A stretch of 64,000 nucleotides of DNA from Dolomedes plantarius (Eukaryota > Arthropoda > Arachnida > Araneae > Dolomedidae): the NCBI GenBank assembly GCA_907164885.2, contig OU015503.1:71006988-71070987 (forward strand), given 5' to 3'. Under the pieces are notes generated by a model. The model was not told where the DNA came from. It worked only from the letters and a program-made list of their open reading frames with translations, and did not search any database. The position numbers and the translations under genes were made by a program. Positions 23,731 to 33,572 of the stretch are shown here, one piece after another (the first letter of the stretch is position 1; every line of letters starts with the position of its first letter).

Positions 23731-23732
23731 TC

Positions 23733-23774
<42 letters not shown>

Positions 23775-23820
23775 CGTGTGTGTGTGTGTGTACGTGTGTG
23801 TGTCTGTGTGTGTGGGGGGG
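23731..23820. repeat. (TA)n(TG)n microsatellite
   Basis: TA dinucleotides (23733-23751) pass into interrupted TG repeats ending in a G run (23812-23820). Frames here are microsatellite translations, not genes. Confidence 0.9.
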
Positions 23821-24162
23821 GATTACACTCTTGTGGCAACATGAATGACGCGCAGCTTGAGCAAACGAGTTGCAACTCAACCGCTGGTGCTGAGTGGGCA
23901 GAGACTATGGAACGCACGCTATGTTTACATTCACCGAGTGCAAAAGGCACGCTGTGTTTTTATCTTTACTGAGTGCAGACTGCACACTGTTTTATCTCTC
24001 TCACGCTAGACGAGCGTTAGTGTCATGCCAGACGGGCACTGATATTCTTTGATTTTCTTATTGTGATAATCTGTTTGAACATAAGTTGTAAATGGCTTGT
24101 GTTTGATTAAATATTAGTCAAGAATAGTTATTTCAACTTGATATTACAACCGTGGGAATAAA
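23821..24162. other. unassigned GC-richer block with 38-bp repeats
   Basis: From about 23908 three diverged ~38-bp units begin GCACGCT or GCACACT and contain CGAGTGCA or TGAGTGCA. The block lies between two microsatellites and starts TGTGGCAACATG, possibly an LTR or SINE end. No target duplication was found, so it is left unassigned. Confidence 0.35.
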
Positions 24163-24173
24163 TTCACACACAC

Positions 24174-24244
<71 letters not shown>
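24163..24244. repeat. (CA)n(TA)n microsatellite
   Basis: About 11 CA units followed by about 28 TA units. Confidence 0.92.
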
Positions 24245-24246
<2 letters not shown>

Positions 24247-24723
24247 GGCTGCTGACAGCTCACAGAAGGCATTGAGGATTAACCTAAATAATGCTTTTTG
24301 CTTGAAGTTTCAAAACCACTGCTTTTGAACGATGGAGATTATGCCATATTTATACAACTTATTACTGTAACGAGAAAATGTCTTTTACTTTCCTACAGAA
24401 CAGACAATTCACATACCCTGATTGCTTACATAATACATATTCACTCGTTGAAATAGACACCGATTTGAACATTGCTGAGGAACAGGTATATGGATCACCT
24501 TTGACCTTCAATTTCCGTTTGAATTGAACTAGGACTTCGTATTCAGATTGCACTTGGAATGAAAACTTATGTTAATCGTAATAATCAGATAGACATAATA
24601 GAGTAAACCAACATATTCGCAAAAATTTATATGACGACTCCCGTTCTTATATTTATGTTTTCTATCTTCACATAAGGCTGCTGTGTTCTAACTCTATTGG
24701 ATTCACTCACCTCAATCTATATA

Positions 24724-25964
24724 CACTGAAGTGCCACTGAATTAGGGATAGCAAAGCCTATGCAAATTGTGTAGCGCTGCGCATCATGTATGCGCAAGTG
24801 AGGGCGCTGTGGTAACTGCATATATAGTGCGTACTGTGGTTGTTCTGAATTAGCTGTTGGAATTGCCAGTATGGGTAAACTGCCTGATTTAGACGATTTC
24901 GATCACGGACAAATCGTAGGTGCGCGACGCATAGGCCATTCAATTCCCGAAATCGTCAGACAGGTAGGATTTTCAAGGTCGACAGTGTCAAGAGTATACC
25001 AAGAATAAATGGATGGTGGAAAAAAACTAGCGATCGGGCAAACTGCAAAGGACAATTAGCCTTGACAGTGCGTGGTGAGAGACGGCTCAGGCGTATTGTA
25101 CGTAGCCAGCGAAGCCAAACATTAGCTCAAATTACCACCTAGTTTAATGACGGTGCCAGTCGTACAGTCAGTAAACGGACTGTGCAACGCTCGCTTCACC
25201 GTATGGGTTTCGAGAGCCGTCGACCTACGAGAGTACCATTGCTCTATACTCGCCATCGGGCTGCACGTCTTGCCTGGGCAAGAGAGCACAGAGACTGGAG
25301 TGTAGAGGACTGGAAACGAGTAGCATGGAGTGATGAGTCTCGATTCCGACTACTTAACGCCGACGGGAGGCTGAGAATATGGCGTCAGGCTCATGAAGCC
25401 ATGGATCCTGCATGCCTGGCTGGAATTGTACAAGGGCATGGTGGCTCAATCGTGGTCTGGTGTCTGTTTTCGTGGCACAGTTTGGGATCTTTGGTGCGTG
25501 TACCAATCTCCCTCAATGCAATTCGGTACGTAGAGTTGCTGGGTGATCACCTCCATCTGTTTATGCTGTTCTATTTTCCGCATGGTAATGGAGTTTTCCA
25601 GCAAGACAACTGTACCTCTCACAAGTCCCGGTTGGCTACTGGCTGGTTGGATGAGCATTCCTCTGACTTCTCTGTCATGAATTGGTCACCTAGAAGCCCA
25701 GACTTAAATCCTATTGAGCATCTTTGGGATGTTTTGGAACAAGGCGTGAAAGGCCATCACACAGCACCAAAGAACCTTTGGTGCTGTGTGATGACTGAAT
25801 TATGGACAGCTTTAGCCAATATTTGGCAAGCCATTCCCGTGGAACGTCCCGTGGATCCCCAGAAACTTGTTGAATCTATGCCTCGTCGTGTGGCAGCCGT
25901 TATCAAGGCCAAAGGAGGCCCAAATCGTTAAGGTAGGTATCCCTAATTCACTGGCACTTCAGTG
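24724..25964 (+). mobile_element. Tc1-superfamily transposon (1241 bp), inner layer of the nest
   Basis: Termini CACTGAAGTGCCACTGAATT and, on the other strand, CACTGAAGTGCCAGTGAATT, with TA at both sides (24722-24723 and 25965-25966). One base differs over the first 20. The inverted repeat continues AGGGATA. The body holds one transposase reading region with lesions. Confidence 0.93.
24871..25931 (+). pseudogene. Tc1-like transposase pseudogene, DD36E spacing
   Basis: Starts MGKLPDLDDFDHGQIVGARR, then GHSIPEIVRQVGFSRSTVSRV (paired-like helix-turn-helix), then a stop at 25006-25008. A frameshift lies in the A run 25020-25026. The new frame has a TAG at 25140-25142 (a CAG would be expected) and then stays open for 249 residues to 25931. 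Catalytic residues are visible: VAWSDESRF, GVFQQDNCTSHKS and SPDLNPIEHLW. There are 36 residues between the second Asp and the Glu, versus 34 in classic Tc1, matching the spacing of described DD36E (Incomer-like) families. The end motif SMPRRVAAVI is shared with the 54-kb Tc1. Broken, but the C-terminal two-thirds is recent-looking. Confidence 0.9.
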
Positions 25965-26647
25965 TATATAAAACAGTTCCGTAACTGACTGACTCACTGA
26001 CTGACATACAATAAACCAAACCGCTGGACCTAAAGGGCTGAAATTTTGCATGTCCATTCTTCTTATAGTGTATGGGTGAGCTAAGAAAGATTTTTGAAAA
26101 ATTCTTCTTAGATTTTTTTAAAATAAAATTTTTAGGCTGTTTTAGAAACTTTTTTAAGTTTGCATTTAAAATAATAATTTTAGGGTTATGAAATTTATAT
26201 CACGAGAATGATCATAAACATTCCTTTAAAATGAAATCTTTTTCGAATCTTTGCCTCCATTTTCCGAATTTTGGTGAATTTTTAAAGATTGAATTATAGA
26301 ATTCAATTTATTAAATACTGATCACGTGATTTCTTTTTCTGGTACTTTAAATAAATTTATCGTCACGTCCATAACAACGAAATAGACAAACAAAATATTA
26401 TTTTTCTTGCTAATGCGGCAGACGATTGGACATTATGCAAAAAAATATTAAAATACAGTAAAAGGTATGTTCCTCAAACTGTACTATATTAATTGAACTA
26501 TATTTTTTAGTATGTCCTATTAGATTTAATTTGAATATTTTCTTCTACATTATTTTGTCTATAAAAATATCTTTTACGACTTTTTTATAAATATTTTTTT
26601 TGTTTTTTTGTTTACATCAATTGTATACATTGATCGTCGTATTTATT

Positions 26648-26690
<43 letters not shown>

Positions 26691-27719
26691 CATTAATTGC
26701 ATACATTGACCGTTGTATTTAATTTGAATGTACTTTGTAGCGAAGTGCGGGTTTTCAGCTAGTGTTTACATACGGAAAAAATTTTCTACTATTCAAAGCT
26801 GCGTAAATACTAATAAGCCAATAAAAATGGTATTTTCAGATAGCCGGAACTTTTCTATAACTTGCAATAGGATTAATTTTAATAAATTGCGTCCACCAAA
26901 GAAATTGTGGAGCGTATAAAACACACTTTGTCAGATTGATTTCCACGAATAATTTAAATTTTAAAATATTATTTGCATCTTTTAAAAAATACCCCAAGGT
27001 GTAAAATTTCTTTATCTAGTACAGAGTACAATATTTTAAGCAAAATCTTTGAATACATGTCGGCAATACTTAGAGAGACATTTTCTGCATAAGTTAACAT
27101 TGAAGTGAGCGAATCCAATAAGGTTGGTACACAAAAGCCTTAAGTATAGCAGGAAAATCGAGCAACAGTTGCTAACCCTTGATCATCGACTTCGAGAGAA
27201 GTTTTGTAATATTTCCAGCGTTTGTAGAGTTCTTTACAGGGCAGCTCTATTTATGAATTTTTTACGTTTCTAAATATAAAAATTGTTGGATTCTATAGCT
27301 TCAGACCTAATATAAATGTCGAATCAATTTTAGATGAAAAAAAATTATTTGAATAAAATGGTTGAAACTAAGCACATGCAGTAAAACCTCGTTTATCTCT
27401 TCTGTGTCAATCCACTTGAACGCCCTCTGACACTCTAGTAAAGCTTACTTAAACTCAACAAAGAGAATTTTACTACCAAAATTTATCGTACAATCTATGC
27501 AGCAATTGCATATTGAATCCAACTAAAAAGCGAATATTTGGCGTATTTATTGTTAGTTTCTTTCTGCCGTCTATATAATAAAGCGCGTAGGCATGCGGCA
27601 CAAAAATCGCCGATATTTCTACACTCCGAATGGCAACGGCTGTAACTACCAGATGTAAACATTAGCGGCCGTCCGCAATTTGCAACCGCGTGTCAACGTG
27701 GATTTACGCACTGAAATCA

Positions 27720-27895
27720 GGAATGCTCGAAAGCGAGCTGCACGATGAAGTGAAAATTGGGAACAGTTTCAAGAAAGATAGCGAAGAAGAAATAATTCAT
27801 TAAGAGAGAGGCGTGAAAGAGAGAACATAAATGATCGCGAGGTTAGGCTTAACCGTCTCCAGCATAGCAACCGACAGCAAGTAATAGTAAATTTT
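27720..27895 (+). pseudogene. Helitron Rep/helicase N-terminal relic (tentative)
   Basis: One frame reads NARKRAAR, stop, SENWEQFQER, stop, RRRNNSLRERRERENINDRE and then RLNRLQHSNRQQ. Arginine/glutamate-rich runs of this type precede the Helitron-like N domain in autonomous Helitron proteins. The remainder of the protein (Rep HUH and helicase domains) is absent. The assignment rests on composition and on the surrounding Helitron ends. Confidence 0.4.
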
Positions 27896-28310
27896 CTACA
27901 CTATTTTCAGTAGTTGCTAAGTTTTTACTTCATTTTATCACTCTTTCTTTGATAGAGTGATAAAGTGAAGAAATTTATTATTTGATATGATTAAGTGTAG
28001 TTATCTGAATTGATAACAAAAGTACATACATAGAGTGATGTAATCCACGCTATATTTTAGTACTTGCTGAATTTTTACTCCATTTTATCACTCTTTCTTT
28101 GATAGAGTGATAAAGTGAAGAAATTTTCCCAACAATTTATTATCTGATATCACTAAGTGTAGATATCTGAATTGTGGACAAAAGTACATACAGAGAGTGA
28201 TGTAATCCACACTATATTTTAGTACTTGCTAAATTTTTACTCCATTTTTTAAGTGAAAAAAAAATTCCCCAATAATTTCTTATTTGATGTAATGATAAGT
28301 TGTAGATATC
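27895..28310. repeat. ~150-bp subterminal tandem repeats of Helitron-3
   Basis: The landmark ACTTGCT.A.TTTTTACTCCATTTT recurs at ~150-160 bp (27931, 28081, 28241). Two units contain a perfect 11-bp hairpin TTTATCACTCT/AGAGTGATAAA with a 9-nt loop (27934-27964 and 28084-28114). Two further units in inverted orientation lie in copy 2 (30400-30690). Confidence 0.75.
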
Positions 28311-28372
28311 TTAATTTTGAAAAATAGTATATGTATATGTATATACTGATTATACTGATGAATAACTATATA

Positions 28373-28975
28373 CAGTCGAACCTCGATATATCGAACTTCC
28401 CTATACAGAAATTTTCTATATATCGAACTCTTAGCAAATCTCCATGTTCATTACATAGAAAAACTGTTTCTATATATCGAAAAAATCTCTATATATCGAA
28501 TTTTTTTTAAGAAAAATTGGGAGACTTTATTCCACTTTAGAAAAAAATCTCCCAATTTTTAGCATTTGAAACAATATGTCGTGGACTTCAATTCACGGAA
28601 AATGTACCTGATGAAGTTTTTAGTGGACTGAATAAATACGAACATTTCTTTGAACTTTCCGCAAAACTAACTGTTCAGCAAGATATTCGTAGTTTTTTTT
28701 AAAGAATGTAACTGTGATCATTGTAACCACTGTCTGCATTTTTTTTTAAAGATATGTAGTAATCAATAAATCTTTCATATTAATTCATTTTTTAGTTATT
28801 AACTTTCATTTAATGCGATTCGCATATAAATTAGAAATAGAGTTTCGTATACGAAAATTAGCTTTAATTTCTTTTGGGAGAATTATGATAAGACTAAGCT
28901 TAATTCTATACATCGAAATTTCTATATATCGAATTTTTTCCGCGCAATTTGCTACAGTGATATATGGAGGTTCGA

Positions 28976-28978
<3 letters not shown>
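28373..28978 (+). mobile_element. pogo/Tigger-type derivative, copy 1
   Basis: Termini CAGTCGAACCTCGATATATC and, on the other strand, CAGTCGAACCTCCATATATC, with TA flanks. Several TATATCGA motifs lie within both ends. The interior keeps the last ~46 codons of a transposase (28562-28702). Followed directly by a long (TA)n tract. Confidence 0.85.
28562..28702 (+). pseudogene. Tigger-like transposase C-terminal remnant
   Basis: An open stretch reads AFETICRGLQFTENVPDEVF, then SGLNKYEHFFELSAKLTVQQ and DIRSFF, then stop. Tigger/pogo transposases often end in a short tail of this kind (..QTTI..FF). No start or catalytic part is present. Copy 2 has the same tail with two stops. Confidence 0.6.
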
Positions 28979-29581
<603 letters not shown>

Positions 29582-29585
<4 letters not shown>

Positions 29586-30357
29586 GATACTATATACCGC
29601 TCATAACTTTTATCATGAATTTTAATAAACAGCGTGTTCTCTTAAAGCGTTTCAACACACGGATAATTGAGAGTACACTGCATTTGAAAAAAGCATTATA
29701 TTAAAAGCATTAGAAAAAACAACGTTTAAAACTTATTTCGTGTCAAATATTACGTTTTTGTGTTTGGGGCTTTACTAAGTATATACATATCCCCATATGG
29801 CTCTTAACACAGTTTATCTTAACCATCCCTGATAAATATCTCCAGCGTATCATTCAACCTTGACTTAGGTCTCACCCTCGTTATTGGCTTCTCAACAAGG
29901 CATAGCCGATAAGTATCTAAGACATTAATTGTGCACGCACATTAATGAGAGCATTACGAGCAAAAGATTATCTCTAGTTCAGTACTAAACATAATTCCCA
30001 ATTTTTCCATTATTTCCGGCTGTCATTCGGGCTATCCTAAAGCTTCCTTTTGCTATGTTGACGCAGACAGTGCGATTTTCTCCTTTGTTTCGGAAACAAT
30101 AATTCGCAGAGACTTGGCGCTACGCGTGACTTGACCACACGCTCAAGGAGGCAAGCCTTAAAAGCTGTAATAATTTATAAAATTTCCTTTATCCTTCAGC
30201 ACTTGGTGTTGTAACAAAACGGAAAAGCAGTTAAGACTAAAGAGTAGAAACGTCTCCAAGGAGAAAGGCTACGGTTGGGAAAGATTTCTGATTGACCATG
30301 ACTGGCATAACTGAATTTGTTATACAAATGTAATATTCTGGTCTGAAATATTCGGTA
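29582..30357. other. no gene seen
   Basis: Moderately GC-rich part at 30050-30160 (GCGCTACGCGTGACTTGACC) but no coding frame or TE end recognised. Confidence 0.45.
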
Positions 30358-31390
30358 CTAGCCGCTGCGCGACCAGCATGGTCGATTTTATAAATTACAT
30401 CCCTCTCTGTATGTACTATTTTTCAAAATTAAGATATGTACACTTTATCATTACATCAAATAAGAAATTGTTGGAGAAAAAATTTTCACTTAAAAATGGA
30501 GTAAAACTTCAGCAAGTACTAAAATATAGCGTGGATTACATCACTCTCTGAATGTACTATTGTTCACAATTCAGATATCAACACTTAATCATAACAAATA
30601 ATAAATTGTTTGGAAAATGTCTCCACTTATAAAATTGAGTAAATATTCAGCAATTACTGAAATAAGTGTAGAAAATTAACTATTACTGGCTATCGTTTGC
30701 TAAGCCTAACCTCGCTATCATAGTATACGTTCTTTTCTTTCATTCCTCTCTCTTAAGGCTGCTATGGACTAACCCCATTGGATTCGCTCACCTCAATGTT
30801 AACCTCGGGAGAAAATTTGCCCACGGATTGCCGACTTGGATTCAAAGATTTTTTTTACAAAATTGCACTCCGTCATAGAGAAAGAAATTTTACATTTGTG
30901 TACATTTTTTGTTTTTCAAAAAAATGCAATTAATATTTTAAAATTTAAATTATTCGGGGGGAAATCTGGTATGGTGTGATTTAAAAGCTCATAAATTCCT
31001 TCGGTGGACGAAATTTATAAAATGAATCCTGTAGCGCTTTGCAGAAATGTTCAGGCTATCTATCAATACCAATTGTATTTGATTATCAGCATTTAAGTAC
31101 CTGTAAATAGTTGACAAAAATATATTTTTAATAAATAATATGAGGGCAGCGCTTAACCCCCCTATAGAGAGTGAGCCATTACAATCCCTCAAAATGTCAA
31201 TCCTAAGGTGGGGTGGAATTCTCGAACCGTCAACTGGACTCCTCCCACCACAAGAGTCTGCAAGAAGAGGAAAAGGGAAATACGAATTTTTTCTTAGTAC
31301 ACAGCAGGTTTAATGAATTACTTCTTCTTCGCTTTCTTTCTTGAGACTGTTCCCAATTTTCCCTTGATATCTACTATAAAAGCTGAAGGC
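30358..31390 (-). mobile_element. Helitron-3 copy 2, interrupted by a TTAA miniature
   Basis: On the minus strand the 3' end is a hairpin CGACCA-TGC-TGGTCG, then CGCAGCGG and CTAG at 30358-30361, followed by T: a textbook Helitron 3' end. Upstream come two ~150-bp repeats, then homology to 27745-27800 at 31314-31370. The two parts are separated by the miniature at 30757-31309. The 5' end is truncated near 31370-31390. Confidence 0.8.
30757..31309. mobile_element. TTAA-flanked miniature (piggyBac-type), copy 2
   Basis: Flanked by perfect TTAA (30753-30756 and 31310-31313). Starts GGCTGCTATGGACTAACCCC and, on the other strand, ACCTGCTGTGTACTAAG. Homologous to copy 1 (24676-27139) over most of its length in inverted orientation. 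Helitron-3 copy 1 gives the empty site at 27800-27803 (ATTCATTAAGAGAG), confirming a clean TTAA insertion. Confidence 0.88.
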
Positions 31391-31624
31391 TGTAACTGCG
31401 AAATGATTGATCATATTTTATTCATAGCGAGTTAATGGAAGTGAAATGCATATGGAAATTCACTAGAATCATTATTTTAACATGCTGACGGTAAATTTGG
31501 TTCATTTAAAGAATTAATTACGATTAATATAGAAATCGCTTTTGAATTTTTTTATACAGAATATTTCTCAATGTAAGGGAAAATTTAAGGTTTCAATTTT
31601 ACTAGATTGAAAGTTAAAATGAAA

Positions 31625-32229
31625 CTAGTTGATACCCGTCAAAACCTGACGGCTAGATAGTAAATAAATTTACTAATACACAAATTATACTCAACACATC
31701 ATTGACAAATGTTGAAAAATATAATAACGCGCAGAAACAAATTAATGGGTTTAAGCGGCCTCGTGTTTAGTGAGAATCTAAAGCCAGAGTTAAAAATGTC
31801 ACTGAGCATACGCGGAAAGCAATTTTTTTAACTGTAAATTATCGCTAATTATACAGCACTAAATAAACAATTTCCATGAGGTTTAATCTTAAATTTCTTA
31901 ACCATAATTATCATAAAAATGAAAATGGCAGAGAGAGATCTAGAAAGATTCTTCGAAATAAATGTGTTTATGATTAAAACATGTCACTGAGCACGCGCAG
32001 AAACAGAGAGTTTCTAAAGACAGATTTAAACATACCACTGAGCATGCGCAGAAATAAATTTTTAATTCTAAATTATCGGTAATTAATAGAAATTGCTGTT
32101 ACAAAAACCAAATTTGAGAAATCTACAGTTTACAATCTTTCGTTTTAAGACCAAAAAGAAGTAAATTGATGCAGTAGTTTTCTCTCACGGACTGCCCAAA
32201 AAGTCGGCTTAGCAACTTAAATATATAGA
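31625..32229 (-). mobile_element. Helitron-2 copy 2 (complete, 605 bp)
   Basis: On the minus strand it starts TCTATATATTTAAGTTGC and ends CCGTCA-GGTTT-TGACGG hairpin, GTATCAACTAG. It is flanked by A (31624) and T (32230), as Helitrons require. It carries three ACTGAGCA.GCGC motifs shared with copy 1. No coding. Confidence 0.9.
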
Positions 32230-32397
32230 TGGGTATTATCTGTGCTTTAATAAACTGAGGATGAATTAATTACGATCTGCTTTTTTAAATTCAAAACTGC
32301 AGTAACAAACTTAAAACTTAAAACTTTGCGTTGAAAACTTAAAACTTTTCAATGAAAGATTTCGCAGTTGCAGCAAATCCTCATATTAAAAATGGAC

Positions 32398-33572
32398 AAA
32401 TATAACTAAAAATAAATTATTATAAGAAGAATGCAGACGAAAAACAAACAGAAAACAAGCACTAAGGGCTCCACGCACCAAAGGCAAGATTCTGTAGTAG
32501 TGCCGGAACTAAACCAGAAAACGATCTAATCGACTGGTCTCGTCATCAGGAAGCCCAGAGCCTGACTAAGGCAGGGGCATACGGGGCAGTTGCCCCGGGC
32601 CCCCACATTAGAGGGTGGCCCCCAAATCGAGTAGAAAGTTTATTTCATGTTTCCTTCTTTAATGAACTTTTTTTAGATGTGCTATATCCCTTTTAATGAT
32701 GGACATAGAATTGTCAGAAAATCAATAAAATGGACAGTACGATATTTCGTCTGACCATTGGAGGGGGGGACTTTATAGCTATTTTAGGTTCTAGTCCATT
32801 TTCTTGTTATATATCTATAAAGAGGTGAAAAATTTAAATACCTCCATAACGTTCGGTTCTTCATTACTGAAGTAGTGAAGCAGAGGGGGACCCCCAACGA
32901 AGTTTTTGTCCCGGGCCCCAATTAGGCTAAGTCGGGCCCTGAGGAAGCCTAACCAAATCAGTTACCTCAAGGGGAACTTTCTGAATAGGAAGCAGGTATA
33001 ACCAAAAGACATCCCAAGGCCCCGAGATCCCCATTGAAACAGATAGTCAAAAAAATTGGAAAGACACGGACAACTTGCGCTAAGCGCTCAACGCACCATA
33101 TATACAATCCACATACAATCCTAATGAAAATACTACTAGGGTAAAAATAACTATTAGGGTAAAAATTGGCTGCTGTTTCACCATAACCGTCCCTCGCTGA
33201 ATTAGGGTATGTGTGCATCTTTGCATTAGTCTTTTCATTAGGATTGTATGCGTACTTGCATATATAGTGCGTTGAGCCCTTAGTGCAAGTTGTCCGTGTC
33301 TTTTCATTTCCTTTTGACTATCTGTTCAAATGGGGATCTCGGGGCCTTGGGATGTCTTTTGGTAAACCTGCATCCTATTCAGAAAGTTCCCCCTGAGGTA
33401 ACTGATTTGGTTAGGCTCCCTGATGACGAGACCAGTCGGTTACCTCGTTTTCTGGTTTAGTTCCGGCACTACTATAGAATATTGCCTTTGGTGCGTGGAG
33501 CCCTGAGTGCTTGTTTTCTGTTTGTTTTTTGTCTACATTCTTCCTATAATTATTTATTTTTAGTTATATTTA
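32398..33572. mobile_element. foldback element with ~345-bp arms
   Basis: The left arm (32398 to about 33130, including the inserted hAT miniature) and right arm (about 33210-33572) match in inverted orientation: AAATATAACTAAAAATAAAT, ACAAACAGAAAACAAGCACT, GGGCTCCACGCACCAAAGGC, GGCACTACT...., GAACTTTCTGAATAGGA.GCAGGT and ACATCCCAAGGCCCCGAGAT. The ~80-bp centre is unique. Terminal bases and target duplication were not resolved. No coding recognised. Confidence 0.83.
32556..32941. mobile_element. hAT-type miniature (386 bp) in the foldback arm
   Basis: Starts CAGAGCCTGACTAAGGC and, on the other strand, CAGGGCCCGACTTAGCC. Flanked by a perfect 8-bp duplication AGGAAGCC (32548-32555 and 32942-32949). 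The opposite foldback arm lacks it and so is an empty-site control. Both ends are unusually GC-rich (GCCCCGGGCCCCCAC). Confidence 0.9.

Larger units (their letters stand above)
24716..26762 (+). mobile_element. Helitron-1 copy D, long subtype, interrupted by Tc1
   Basis: The 5' TC at 24716 follows A and the 3' CTAG ends at 26762 before T. The host sequence resumes as CTCAA|TGTT, matching the uninterrupted miniature copy 2. The Tc1 element sits within the first eight bases. Excising it and one TA restores exactly the family start TCTATATATATAAAACAG. The body has the long-subtype block (26430-26555) and a (TA)n tract (26647-26690). Confidence 0.92.
24676..27139. mobile_element. TTAA-flanked miniature (piggyBac-type), copy 1, outer layer of a nest
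   Basis: The left terminus GGCTGCTGTGTTCTAACTC and right terminus, on the other strand, GGCTTTTGTGTACCAACCT continue as ~65-bp inverted repeats (ATTGGATTC.CTCAC.TCAATGTT). Flanks are ATAA (24672-24675) and TTAA (27140-27143). After removal of the Helitron the element is 417 bp, in pieces 24676-24715 and 26763-27139. It is homologous to copy 2 at 30757-31309. The TTAA target and TIRs indicate piggyBac-mediated mobility. No coding. Confidence 0.82.
27570..28345 (+). mobile_element. Helitron-3 copy 1, internally deleted autonomous-type Helitron
   Basis: Begins TCTATATAATAAAGCGCG, a typical Helitron 5' end. It contains an arginine-rich coding relic (27720-27895) followed by ~150-bp tandem repeats with hairpins. 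It is homologous in inverted orientation to 30358-31390, whose 3' terminus is intact. In this copy the 3' hairpin and CTAG are not found; homology stops near 28330, just before the Tigger derivative. Confidence 0.68.

Noticed and set aside
23623..23972. Overlapping frames on both strands with THTHTH or CVCVCV
   Set aside because: Microsatellite translation with short random extensions.
23821..24162. Solo LTR beginning TGTGGCAACATG and ending at the CA tract
   Set aside because: No target duplication and the right end merges into a (CA)n microsatellite. Left unassigned.
25446..25658. 70-residue minus-strand frame
   Set aside because: Antisense shadow of the Tc1 transposase.
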